Below, one piece after another: positions 53,751-62,231 of a stretch of 64,000 nucleotides of DNA. Position 1 is the stretch's first letter. Each line of letters begins with the position of its first letter. This DNA comes from Clostridium novyi NT (GTDB taxonomy: Bacteria > Bacillota > Clostridia > Clostridiales > Clostridiaceae): contig NC_008593.1 of assembly GCF_000014125.1 (NCBI RefSeq), forward strand, positions 1,240,001 through 1,304,000, written 5' to 3'. The notes below the pieces were generated by a model that did not search any database, was not told where the DNA came from, and worked only from the letters and a program-made list of their open reading frames with translations. Position numbers and translations under genes: made by a program.

Positions 53751-54620
53751 ATGTATACATTAGAAGTTCTTACTAAAGAAAACTTAAATGAATTTAATAA
53801 ACTAAATGAGTTTAGAACTAATTTTAATAAATTAAATAAAGACTTTTGGCAATCTTATTACACATTAAATAATATGCAAATTTTATTACTTAGAAAAAAA
53901 ATAAAACTTTTAAAAAAAGACTTTAAATATATAGGTTATGTTTGGATAGGTGGCAAAGTGAACAATATACATAGAATAAACTCTATGTATATTGTTGAAA
54001 ACGACAATATATTAAATGATTATTCATATTTAATAAATAACTTAGATCTTTCATATCCTACTATATATACATGTGAAAAAAATCATTATAATTTTGATAT
54101 CTTAAATAAAATAGGATTTGAAAAAATTCATGGGATTATGGAAATGAGTCAAAATTTAAATTCAATAAAAGAAATGTATGTACCAAGTGATATAAAATTT
54201 AAAAAGTTTATTAGGGGTAAGGATGAAGCAATAAGATGTTTCTTGCAAAATACAATATTTGAATCTAAAAATAGATTACCATTAACAATTAAGGATATAT
54301 ATTATGATGAAATGCAGGATTACTACTGTGAAGACTCTGCTATATTTTTAAAACAAGGAAATAGTTATATTGGTTATGGTCAAATTATTGAAAAAAATAA
54401 GATTCCGTTTATAGTCAACCTAGGAATACTTCCTCAGTATCAAAATCAAGGATATGGTACTTTACTTTTAAAATATTTATTGAATATGTTATACAAGAAA
54501 AAGAAGTCTTTTGTTAAAATAAATGTAGATCCTAAAAATATTCGTGCTTTAGAATTATACAAATTGCTAGATTTTAAAGAAGACTTTGAAAGGTCTAAAT
54601 GGTACTTATCTAATATTTAA
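53751..54620 (+). CDS. GNAT family N-acetyltransferase, long form
   Basis: A 289-aa protein with a divergent N-terminal half and a clear C-terminal GNAT domain: FIVNLGILPQYQNQGYGTLLLKYLL (acetyl-CoA site QxxGxG) and NVDPKNIRALELYKLLDFKED. I chose ATG 53751 (MYTLEVLTKEN) because GGGGGA lies 9 nt upstream; the frame's earlier ATG 53709 is in an AT-rich leader. The substrate is unknown. The N-terminal half may be a degenerate second GNAT fold. Confidence 0.8.
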   Translation: MYTLEVLTKENLNEFNKLNEFRTNFNKLNKDFWQSYYTLNNMQILLLRKKIKLLKKDFKYIGYVWIGGKVNNIHRINSMYIVENDNILNDYSYLINNLDLSYPTIYTCEKNHYNFDILNKIGFEKIHGIMEMSQNLNSIKEMYVPSDIKFKKFIRGKDEAIRCFLQNTIFESKNRLPLTIKDIYYDEMQDYYCEDSAIFLKQGNSYIGYGQIIEKNKIPFIVNLGILPQYQNQGYGTLLLKYLLNMLYKKKKSFVKINVDPKNIRALELYKLLDFKEDFERSKWYLSNI

Positions 54621-54623
54621 ATC

Positions 54624-54667
54624 AAACGTACAAAAAGAGCATATATAAGCTCTCTTTGTACGTTTTT
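54624..54667. terminator. two-way terminator
   Basis: AAACGTACAAAAAGAGC and GCTCTCTTTGTACGTTT pair with one mismatch, T-rich on both strands. It serves the GNAT gene and the minus-strand small gene whose stop lies at 54666-54668. Confidence 0.85.
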
Positions 54668-54836
54668 ATTCTAAATTCAAATCATTAAGTAATCCTTCTT
54701 TTGGAACATATGATGATTTTATATTTGTAAGCCTTTGATTTTGAAGAACTCCAAAATAACTTCTATCAGATATACAACATCCTTTAGTTAAATCTGTAAC
54801 TTCGCCTAATTCTTCTTTTTCTTTAGCATCATACAT
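54666..54836 (-). CDS. Small 56-aa protein with Cys-Cys motif, unknown
   Basis: The minus strand reads MYDAKEKEELGEVTDLTKGC then CISDRSYFGVLQNQRLTNIK and SSYVPKEGLLNDLNLE, stop TAA. A strong RBS (AAAGGAGG, 7-8 nt before ATG 54836) and a terminator just after the stop argue that it is real. It is hydrophilic, has an acidic N-terminus and a CC pair at residues 20-21, and has no signal peptide. I do not recognise the family. It lies alone between the GNAT and the GH25 lysozyme genes, both of which point the other way. Confidence 0.65.
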   Translation of the reverse strand: MYDAKEKEELGEVTDLTKGCCISDRSYFGVLQNQRLTNIKSSYVPKEGLLNDLNLE

Positions 54837-55020
54837 TATAATATCCTCCTTTTATATTATCTATTGTTAGTATGTTCTTATTTCATTTTTTTAATTATGT
54901 TTTCCTTATATTTGTGCATATAGTTTCATTAAGCAATAAAATTTTTGTGTCAAAACTTGACTTTTTTATATATAATATACAAAAAATTATTTCTTGTATA
55001 TTATAAAGGAGAGAATAATA

Positions 55021-55992
55021 ATGCAATGTGCTAGTAATAAAATCATAAATGGAATTGATATTTCTAACTGGCAATCAGGAATAAACTATGATAAATTAAA
55101 AAGAAATACAGAAGTTGTCATAATAAAAGCTACTGAAGGTGTAGATTTTATAGATAAAATGTTTTTAACCCATTACAATGGTTGTAAAACAGCAGGACTA
55201 AAAATTGGATTTTATCATTTTTTTAGTGATAAAAGTAATCCTACTAAACAAGCAAGAGACTTTTGGAATACTATAAAAAATAAAAAAATGCATGTAATTC
55301 CTGTACTTGATATAGAAACCTCAAAACGAAGTAAAACTGAAGTTACAAATAGATGTTTAGAATTTTTAAAGGAAATGGAAAGATTAAGTGGATTTAAATG
55401 TATAATTTACACTTATACTTCATTTGCCATAGAAAAACTAGACAAAAGACTCTCAAGTTATCCTTTATGGATAGCTCATTATGGAGTAGCTTCTCCTCAT
55501 AATAATGGTATCTGGAATAAGTGGGTAGGATTCCAGTATACTGATAAAGCAAGAATTGAAGGGGTTCCAAATACATGTGATGCTAATAAATTTACACCAT
55601 ATATATTTATAAATTCAGATTTTAAAGTTCCCCAAAATAATAGTATAATACAAGAAAAACCTCTATGGCAATTAAGCATAAGTGGTGATATAGTAAAAGA
55701 CTTGCAAAGAGAATTAAATAGACAGTTTAATAAAGGTTTAAAAGTAGATGGTTACTTTGGAAATTCCACTTTAAATGCCTGTATACTAGTTCGTAGAGGT
55801 GCTAGAGGAAATATAACAAAAATTATTCAACAACGATTAATAGATAAAGGCTACTATGTTGGAATTTATAAAGCTGACGGTGTTTTTAGAAATGATACTG
55901 AACTTGCAGTTAAAAAATTTCAAAAAAATAATAATCTTAAAGTAGATGGTATAGTTGGCATAGAAACTTGGAAAGCTCTATTTAAAAAATAG
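55021..55992 (+). CDS. GH25 lysozyme with peptidoglycan-binding repeats
   Basis: A 323-aa muramidase. GH25 domain about 8-190: NGIDISNWQSGINYDKLK, VVIIKATEG, KIGFYHFFSD and VIPVLDIETS with the catalytic Asp/Glu pair. The C-terminal part has two PG_binding_1-type units (about 215-250 and 262-320; VKDLQRELNRQFNKGLKVDGYFG and ITKIIQQRLIDKGYYVG, LAVKKFQKNNNLKVDGIVGIETW). No signal peptide follows the chosen ATG 55021 (AAAGGAGAG 7 nt upstream), so it is either released on lysis, like an endolysin, or acts in spores. No phage genes are nearby. Confidence 0.9.
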   Translation: MQCASNKIINGIDISNWQSGINYDKLKRNTEVVIIKATEGVDFIDKMFLTHYNGCKTAGLKIGFYHFFSDKSNPTKQARDFWNTIKNKKMHVIPVLDIETSKRSKTEVTNRCLEFLKEMERLSGFKCIIYTYTSFAIEKLDKRLSSYPLWIAHYGVASPHNNGIWNKWVGFQYTDKARIEGVPNTCDANKFTPYIFINSDFKVPQNNSIIQEKPLWQLSISGDIVKDLQRELNRQFNKGLKVDGYFGNSTLNACILVRRGARGNITKIIQQRLIDKGYYVGIYKADGVFRNDTELAVKKFQKNNNLKVDGIVGIETWKALFKK

Positions 55993-56017
55993 TTATTAAA
56001 ATAATATATTATGTAAT

Positions 56018-56050
56018 AAAAGCCATAACTTAATTTAAGTTATGGCTTTT
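56018..56050. terminator. terminator of the lysozyme gene
   Basis: AAAAGCCATAACTTAA and its exact complement around one T. Confidence 0.85.
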
Positions 56051-56120
56051 ATTAATATCATTCAATGATAATTAATATCATTCAATGATAATTAATATCA
56101 TTCAATGATAATTAATATCA
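56051..56120. promoter_or_regulatory. three tandem Fur-like boxes upstream of flavodoxin
   Basis: A 20-bp unit ATTAATATCATTCAATGATA is repeated three times plus a half. Each junction gives TGATAATTAATATCA (56066-56080, 56086-56100, 56106-56120), one base from the Gram-positive Fur 7-1-7 box TGATAATnATTATCA. The third box reaches the -35 region of a TATAAT (56139-56144) promoter. The spacing is exactly 20 bp, about two helix turns. Assignment to Fur is by motif only; PerR or Zur are alternatives. Confidence 0.65.
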
Positions 56121-56198
56121 TTTATCTTATGATTATGTTATAATATTTGTGCAATACCCATATAAATGTAATTAACTATATATAAATGGAGGTTACTT

Positions 56199-56684
56199 AT
56201 GAAATCAATCATAATTTATTATTCATTAGAAGGAAATTCAAAGTTTATATCCGAATGTATAAATGAAGTATTAAAAGGAGATATTGTTCGATTAGTTCCT
56301 GTAAACGATGTACCTAAAACTGGCTTTTTAAAAAAATACTTGGTGGGTGGTACTAATGCAATGAGGAAAAAGAAACCAGAAATCAATCCAATAAATATTA
56401 ACTTTGATGAATATGATTTTATAGTATTTGGAACACCAGTATGGGCTGGAACATTTGCACCTGCATTTAATACTTTTTTCGAAAAATATAATAATATAAA
56501 AAATAAAAATATAGCATTATTCTGCTGTCATGGTGGCGGTGGTGCTGCTAAAACATTCGATGTATTTAAAAAAAATCTAGAAGGAAATACTATTTTAGGA
56601 GATATACAATTTAAAGATCCTTTAAAACACGAGGCTAAAGAAATTGGAAATCAAGCAAAAGAATGGATTAAAAATTTACTATAA
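56199..56684 (+). CDS. Flavodoxin
   Basis: A 161-aa FMN-binding electron carrier. The N-terminal strand and phosphate loop read SIIIYYSLEGNSKFISE, less strict than TxTGxT but in the right place. FDEYDFIVFGTPVWAGTFAPAFNTFF is the typical FMN-site segment, and FCCHGGGGAAKTF follows. Flavodoxins replace ferredoxin when iron is scarce, which agrees with the Fur-like boxes upstream. TGGAGG lies before ATG 56199. Only an AT palindrome (56681-56698), not a good terminator, separates it from the cytolysin gene 100 bp downstream. Confidence 0.85.
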   Translation: MKSIIIYYSLEGNSKFISECINEVLKGDIVRLVPVNDVPKTGFLKKYLVGGTNAMRKKKPEINPININFDEYDFIVFGTPVWAGTFAPAFNTFFEKYNNIKNKNIALFCCHGGGGAAKTFDVFKKNLEGNTILGDIQFKDPLKHEAKEIGNQAKEWIKNLL

Positions 56685-56784
56685 TTTTTAAAAATTATAT
56701 ATCTTAAATAAAGCTCCATACCGTTTATACGATAATTTAATTAGAGAAAATAATTATATTTAAACAAAATAGGGGGAGTAACTA

Positions 56785-58329
56785 ATGAAGAAATCTTTAA
56801 AAACTATAATTCGTAGCATATCTTTTCTCTCAATATTAACATTAACTTGTAGTTGCAACTTTATAACAAGCACCCAGAAAAATGTAAGCTTATTATCGGG
56901 ACCTAATAAAGTTATTAAACCTAAGAAAACTAAATCCTTAGATGATAGGATTTATGGATTAAAATATGATCCTAATAAAATACTATCATTTAATGGAGAA
57001 AAAGTTGAAAATTTTGTACCTAACGAAGGTTTTTCAACACCCGATAAGTACATCGTTATAAAACGTGAAAAGAAAAGTATATCAGATTCTACAGCAGATA
57101 TAGCTGTTATAGACTCGATGAATGACAAAACTTATCCTGGTGCAATACAACTTGCAAATAGAAATCTTATAGAAAACAAGCCTAATATAGTATCTTGTGA
57201 AAGAAAGCCAATAACAATAAGTATAGATTTACCTGGGATGGGTGAAGAAGGGAAGACAACTATAACTTCTCCTACTTATTCTTCTGTTAAAGCAGGAATT
57301 GATTCATTGCTAAATAAGTGGAATTCACATTATTCGTCAATATATAGCATTCCAACTAGATTTAGCTATTCAGATTCTATGGTTTATAGTAAGTCTCAAT
57401 TATCAGCTAAATTAGGTTGTAATTTCAAAGCTTTAAATAAAGCATTGGATATTGATTTTGATTCTATTTATAAAGGACAAAAGAAAGTAATGCTTCTTGC
57501 ATATAAGCAAATTTTTTATACAGTAAATGTAGATGCCCCAAATCATCCATCAGACTTCTTTGGGGATAAAGTAACATTTAATGACTTAGCAAAAAAAGGA
57601 GTTAATAGTAAGAATCCTCCTGTATACGTTTCAAGTGTATCTTATGGTAGAACTATTTATGTAAAACTTGAAACTACTTCTAAAAGTGCCAATGTAAAAG
57701 CTGCATTTAAAGCACTAATAGAAAATCAAAATATAAGCAGTAATTCTGAGTACAAAAATATTTTAAATCAAAGCTCATTTACAGCTACAGTATTAGGTGG
57801 TGGAGCTAAAGAACATAACAAAGTAATAACTAAAAACTTTGATGAAATAAGAAATATAATAACTAACAACTCAGAATATAGTCCTAGAAATCCAGGTTAT
57901 CCTATAGCATATACTACTTCTTTTCTAAAAGATAATAGTGTTGCAACAGTGAACAATAAAACAGATTATATAGAGACAACCTCTACAGAATATACTAATG
58001 GAAAAATTACTCTTGATCATAGAGGTGCATATGTAGCTAAATTCAATATTACTTGGGATGAAGTAAGCTATGATAAGAATGGAAAAGAAATAGTAGAACA
58101 CAAATCATGGGAAGGAAATGACTTCGGTAGAACAGCTCATTTCAATACAGAATTATACCTAAAAGGTAACGCTCGAAATATTTGCATAAAAGCTAAAGAA
58201 TGCACTGGTCTTGCTTGGGAATGGTGGAGAACTATAATAGATGATAAAAATGTTCCTTTAGTTAAAAACAGAAAAGTCTATATTTGGGGAACAACATTAT
58301 ATCCTAGAACATTAACAGAAATAGAATAA
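56785..58329 (+). CDS. Cholesterol-dependent cytolysin (thiol-activated pore-forming toxin)
   Basis: A 514-aa secreted toxin of the perfringolysin/tetanolysin/novyilysin family. The undecapeptide ECTGLAWEWWR is complete at 472-482, and the cholesterol-recognition Thr-Leu pair lies in GTTLYP (504-505). Domains 1-3 carry QLANRNLIENKPNIVSCERKPI, FSYSDSMVYSKSQLSAKLGCNF and the ISSVSYGRTIYVKLETTS-type core (here VSSVSYGRTIYVKLE). It binds cholesterol-rich host membranes and forms large pores. The signal segment is unusual in having two cysteines (LTLTCSCNF, 22 and 24), and extra cysteines occur in the mature part. A GGGGGAG RBS precedes ATG 56785. No VirR box was found. Confidence 0.96.
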   Translation: MKKSLKTIIRSISFLSILTLTCSCNFITSTQKNVSLLSGPNKVIKPKKTKSLDDRIYGLKYDPNKILSFNGEKVENFVPNEGFSTPDKYIVIKREKKSISDSTADIAVIDSMNDKTYPGAIQLANRNLIENKPNIVSCERKPITISIDLPGMGEEGKTTITSPTYSSVKAGIDSLLNKWNSHYSSIYSIPTRFSYSDSMVYSKSQLSAKLGCNFKALNKALDIDFDSIYKGQKKVMLLAYKQIFYTVNVDAPNHPSDFFGDKVTFNDLAKKGVNSKNPPVYVSSVSYGRTIYVKLETTSKSANVKAAFKALIENQNISSNSEYKNILNQSSFTATVLGGGAKEHNKVITKNFDEIRNIITNNSEYSPRNPGYPIAYTTSFLKDNSVATVNNKTDYIETTSTEYTNGKITLDHRGAYVAKFNITWDEVSYDKNGKEIVEHKSWEGNDFGRTAHFNTELYLKGNARNICIKAKECTGLAWEWWRTIIDDKNVPLVKNRKVYIWGTTLYPRTLTEIE

Positions 58330-58373
58330 AAAATATAGGATCATAGGTCTAAAACTTATGATCCTATATTTTT
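58330..58373 (+). terminator. terminator of the cytolysin gene
   Basis: AAATATAGGATCATA and TATGATCCTATATTT pair perfectly around a 12-nt loop and end in TTTT. Confidence 0.9.
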
Positions 58374-58549
58374 AAAAATTTTTATAGAATGATACCAATA
58401 TAAACCTCTACTATAGATTACATAAAAATTTAGAATGACATTTTTTATTTAGTATAAATATAAGCTTTAATTTATTGAAGAATTTTTGTATACTGTGTAA
58501 AATATAAACTATCATAATAAATCTAATCTAACTAAAAGGAGAAATAAAA

Positions 58550-59257
58550 ATGACAATTAATAATGAAAATAATATTCCTTCAATACCAACAGGTTTTCTA
58601 GACAATGTAAGTAATATGCTTTCATTTGAAGATGATATTCTTTCAGATGATAATGGAAGACTTAGCCTAGAAGACTTAGAAACCTTAAGGGAAGAAATGA
58701 AAAAACAATTAGATATAATTTCTTCTAATATTTATACTGATTTAAATTTAATATATGATTTTGATTCAGAAAATAAAGATATTAATGATTCTATTTTTAA
58801 TATTTTCAATGATTTTGGTATAGATCTTATTAAAAAACTTTCAACAAGATTTCAAAATGCCCATGTTAAAATAACTTACAGTACAGTTGTTGGGTATGTT
58901 TTTGAAGAAATACCTAAATCAAAAATAGAAGAAATCTCTATAAAAACATTAGATTGTATAGAAAACAACTGTAATGTATTAAACAATAATTATACTAAAG
59001 AAAATTATAAAAATAAAATTATGTATATTATTAAAATGGAATTAAGAAATTTCGAAGATAAGCTTAAACTAATAAATGTACCTTCTGAAACTACACAAAC
59101 AAAGTCTAGTAATATAAAGTTTGATCTAAACATAAACGATCCTAAGTTTGTAGAAAATACAATTAAAAAGGTAGATTCTTTACTTGATAACAACGGTAAA
59201 AAGGCCATGCTAAAATATGTAGAGAAGTTAGCTAGTGAAATTATAAAATTAAAATAA
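58550..59257 (+). CDS. Hypothetical cytoplasmic protein
   Basis: I do not recognise this 235-aa acidic, helix-rich protein. There is no signal peptide, membrane segment or cofactor motif. The N-terminal 45 residues are rich in Asn/Asp/Ser, then a coiled-coil-like SLEDLETLREEMKKQLDIISS. A linker (SETTQTKSSN, about 187-196) separates the C-terminal FDLNINDPKFVENTIKKVDSLLDNNGKKAM segment. AAAGGAG precedes ATG 58550. It lies 220 bp after the cytolysin but behind a strong terminator, so it is not obviously toxin-related. Confidence 0.55.
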   Translation: MTINNENNIPSIPTGFLDNVSNMLSFEDDILSDDNGRLSLEDLETLREEMKKQLDIISSNIYTDLNLIYDFDSENKDINDSIFNIFNDFGIDLIKKLSTRFQNAHVKITYSTVVGYVFEEIPKSKIEEISIKTLDCIENNCNVLNNNYTKENYKNKIMYIIKMELRNFEDKLKLINVPSETTQTKSSNIKFDLNINDPKFVENTIKKVDSLLDNNGKKAMLKYVEKLASEIIKLK

Positions 59258-59266
59258 TATAATTTT

Positions 59267-59311
59267 AAAGAGGCATTGTTAATCATAGTTTTGAATAACA
59301 TGCCTCTTTAA
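59267..59311. terminator. two-way terminator
   Basis: TAAAGAGGCATTGTTA and TAACATGCCTCTTTA pair with one mismatch between converging genes. Confidence 0.85.
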
Positions 59312-59326
59312 ATAATCTAATAATAT

Positions 59327-60535
59327 CTAATTAATAAAATTTATAAACACAGTAATTATAGCTGAGTTTACAAAATCTATAAATAAACATCCTACAATAG
59401 GAACAACTAAGTAAGGTGTAGGTGCAAATCCAAATTTATCAGTTAAAGCATCCATATTTGCTACAGCATTAGGAGTTGCACCCATTCCAAATCCACAGTT
59501 AGCTGAAGCAAAAACAGCTGATTCATAGTTTTTCCCAAGTACCTTAAAAACAATGAAATAAGAGAATAAAAACATAAGTATAGATTGTGCTATAAGCATA
59601 ACTACCATTGGAATTGCAAGATCGAATAACTCCCATAATTTCAATCCCATAAGAGCCATGGAAAGAAAAAATGATAAACTAATACCACCTATTGTTTCTA
59701 TTTCCTTCTCCTCTAATTTCTTGTTTTTAAAATCACAAATATTTCTTATAATTGCAGCAGCCATCATTGCCCCAATATAAGACGGAAAAGTTAGTCCCAT
59801 ACTTTGAATAAATTTAGAAATCAAGCATCCTATTCCCATAGCAAAGAATATCCATGATACAGCATTCATAAGTCTGCTATGACATAAAACAGCTGCATTA
59901 TCCTCATGAAAATCACTTACTGGAATAGATTTATCTTTTGATATTTTAGGTGTTTTTAAATTATATCTTTCAATTAAACTTTTAGCTACAAAACCTCCAA
60001 TAACACTTCCCATAATAAGTCCAAATGTTGCAGATGCAAAAGAAACAGTGGTAGCTCCACGTACATTCATTTCCTCTAGAAGTGGTCCAAAGGATCCTGC
60101 TGTTCCATGTCCTCCAACCATAGCTATGGAGCTTGTACAAAGTCCTAATAGAGGATTTAATTTAAACAATTTACTTAAGGTAACTCCTAAAGTATTTTGA
60201 AAGACTACTAATAAAATAGAAAGTCCCAAAAATATTATTACCTTAATCCCACCTTTTTTTAGCATTTTTACACTTGCAGTAAATCCTACACTTGTAAAAA
60301 AAGCAGTCATAAATACCGTTTGAAGTGTTGTATCTAAAGTTATAGTTGCTATATTAGTCATTTTTAATATTAAAACTATTATAGAAAAAATAAGTCCACC
60401 AATAACCGGTGCTGGTATACAATACTTAGAAAATAATTGTATTTTATTTTTGCAATATGTACCAAAATAAAATACAAAAGTGGCTAATGCCATAGTTGAA
60501 AATATATCTAATTTAATATTCACTATATTTAACAT
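59327..60535 (-). CDS. gltS: Sodium/glutamate symporter
   Basis: A 402-aa membrane transporter of the ESS family with two inverted halves of about five helices each. Motifs: KYCIPAPVIGGLIFS in the first half, MVGGHGTAGSFGPLLEEMNVRGATTVSFASATFGLIMGSVIGG in the centre, and ASANCGFGMGATPNAVANMDALTDKFGFAPTPYLVVPIVG near the end. It imports glutamate with sodium. Start ATG 60535 is preceded by AGAAGGGATG on the minus strand. The 286-bp gap to miaB holds its upstream region with a short GAGTTT/AAACTC stem and nothing else I can name. Confidence 0.92.
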   Translation of the reverse strand: MLNIVNIKLDIFSTMALATFVFYFGTYCKNKIQLFSKYCIPAPVIGGLIFSIIVLILKMTNIATITLDTTLQTVFMTAFFTSVGFTASVKMLKKGGIKVIIFLGLSILLVVFQNTLGVTLSKLFKLNPLLGLCTSSIAMVGGHGTAGSFGPLLEEMNVRGATTVSFASATFGLIMGSVIGGFVAKSLIERYNLKTPKISKDKSIPVSDFHEDNAAVLCHSRLMNAVSWIFFAMGIGCLISKFIQSMGLTFPSYIGAMMAAAIIRNICDFKNKKLEEKEIETIGGISLSFFLSMALMGLKLWELFDLAIPMVVMLIAQSILMFLFSYFIVFKVLGKNYESAVFASANCGFGMGATPNAVANMDALTDKFGFAPTPYLVVPIVGCLFIDFVNSAIITVFINFIN

Positions 60536-60836
60536 CCCTTCTTTTGTTATTGAATTTTAATCGCTTGTTTTATGCACATTTTTATATTTAGTATTAGTAT
60601 TATACATTATTTCTCCGAAAAATGAAAGAAACTATATTTTACATTTCAATTTTTGGAGTTTACAAACTCATATAAACACTAATTTCTACATTGTATGTTA
60701 AAACAAACAGTGCAAGAAGCTTTTTTAAATTATTCACTTTTGTTTTAATATATTCTTTTTTATTTTTTTATAGATTTATGGTATATTAGTTATGTTATAA
60801 TACAAAAGAGATTTTATATAAATGGAGGATTTAGTT

Positions 60837-62180
60837 TTGGATAATAATACAAAAAATATATATAATAAACGTTTCTTTATTTCAACCTGGGGATGCCAAA
60901 TGAATGAAGAAGATTCCGAAAAAATATCAGGATTATTAAAAGGAATTGGATATACTAGAACAGACATACGTGATGAAGCTGATGTTGTTATTTTTAATAC
61001 TTGTTGTGTACGTGAAAATGCTGAACAAAAGGTATATGGTCATCTTGGTGAACTTAAAGCATTAAAGAGAAAAAATCCTAACCTTATATTAATTGTTACT
61101 GGATGTATGATGCAACAAAAGGGTATGCCAGAAAAGGTTATGGAAAAATTCCCACATGTAGATATTATAGCTGGTACATACAATTCATATAAACTACCTG
61201 AATACATAGAAAGAGTAAAAACAGAAGGAAATTCTATAATAGAAATATGGGATAAAGAAAAAGGAATAGTTGAAGGACTTCCTGTAGATAGAAAAAGTGA
61301 TATAAAAGCTTTTGTTACTATTATGTATGGTTGTAACAATTTCTGTTCTTATTGTATTGTTCCTTATGTACGTGGAAGAGAAAGAAGTCGTGATCCACAA
61401 AATATAATAGATGAAATTAAAGATTTAGTGTCAAAAGGCTATAAAGAAATAACTCTTCTTGGCCAAAATGTTAATTCATACGGAAAAGGCTTAGAACCTG
61501 AAATTAATTTTGCCACTTTACTAAGAATGGTTAATAAAATAGATGGACTTGAAAGAATCAGATTTATGACATCTCATCCGAAAGATGTATCAGATGAACT
61601 AATCAAAGCTATGGCTGAATGTGAAAAAGTATGCGAACAAGGTCACTTTGCTCTCCAATCTGGTTCTACTGAAATACTTCAAAAAATGAATAGAAAATAT
61701 ACTAGAGAAGATTATTTAACTTTAGTAAAAAAACTAAGAAAAGCTATGCCAAATGTAGGAATAAGTACAGATATAATAATAGGATATCCTGGTGAGACTG
61801 AAAAAGACTTTGAAGATACATTAAGTATTGTAAAAGAAATAGAATTTGATTCAGCATTTACATTTATATATTCTAAAAGAGAAGGCACTCCAGCTGCAAA
61901 GCTTGAAGATCAAGTACCTGAAGATGTAAAGCATACTCGTTTTAATAAACTTGTTGAGGCTGTTAACGAAATAATGGCAAGAAAAAATAAAGAATTTGAA
62001 GGAAAAACAGTTGAAGTTCTAGTTGAAGGTCCTAGTAAAAATGATGATACAAAACTTATGGGTAGAACTAGATCAGGAAAACTTGTAAACTTTAATGGAT
62101 GTTTAGATCAAGTAGGAAAACTTGTAAATATAAAAATAACTAAAGCAAATTCTTTTTCATTAACTGGTGAAATAATATAA
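60837..62180 (+). CDS. miaB: tRNA-2-methylthio-N6-dimethylallyladenosine synthase
   Basis: A radical-SAM methylthiotransferase of 447 aa from TTG 60837. I prefer TTG because GGAGG (60824-60828) lies 8 nt before it, whereas the frame's ATG 60822 overlaps that RBS. UPF0004 domain: [27 protein letters not shown] and [10 protein letters not shown] hold the auxiliary cluster cysteines. The SAM cluster motif is [17 protein letters not shown], and a TRAM domain closes the protein. It modifies A37 of tRNAs reading UNN codons. It lies just upstream of mutS, the usual clostridial order. Confidence 0.94.
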   Translation: MDNNTKNIYNKRFFISTWGCQMNEEDSEKISGLLKGIGYTRTDIRDEADVVIFNTCCVRENAEQKVYGHLGELKALKRKNPNLILIVTGCMMQQKGMPEKVMEKFPHVDIIAGTYNSYKLPEYIERVKTEGNSIIEIWDKEKGIVEGLPVDRKSDIKAFVTIMYGCNNFCSYCIVPYVRGRERSRDPQNIIDEIKDLVSKGYKEITLLGQNVNSYGKGLEPEINFATLLRMVNKIDGLERIRFMTSHPKDVSDELIKAMAECEKVCEQGHFALQSGSTEILQKMNRKYTREDYLTLVKKLRKAMPNVGISTDIIIGYPGETEKDFEDTLSIVKEIEFDSAFTFIYSKREGTPAAKLEDQVPEDVKHTRFNKLVEAVNEIMARKNKEFEGKTVEVLVEGPSKNDDTKLMGRTRSGKLVNFNGCLDQVGKLVNIKITKANSFSLTGEII

Positions 62181-62231
62181 AAGGCTCTTTTTAGAGCTTT
62201 TTATATTATAAAAAATTAAGGAGGAATATTA

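Noticed and set aside
55021..55992. Prophage lysis module
   Set aside because: The GH25 enzyme has an endolysin-like form, but neighbours are a GNAT, a small unknown and flavodoxin, with no holin or structural genes.
56051..56124. CRISPR-like short repeats
   Set aside because: The 20-bp units are directly tandem with no spacers, and no cas genes are present. They read better as operator sites.
56685..56784. VirR boxes before the cytolysin
   Set aside because: No CCCAGTTnTnCAC-type pair was found in the 100 bp before the gene.
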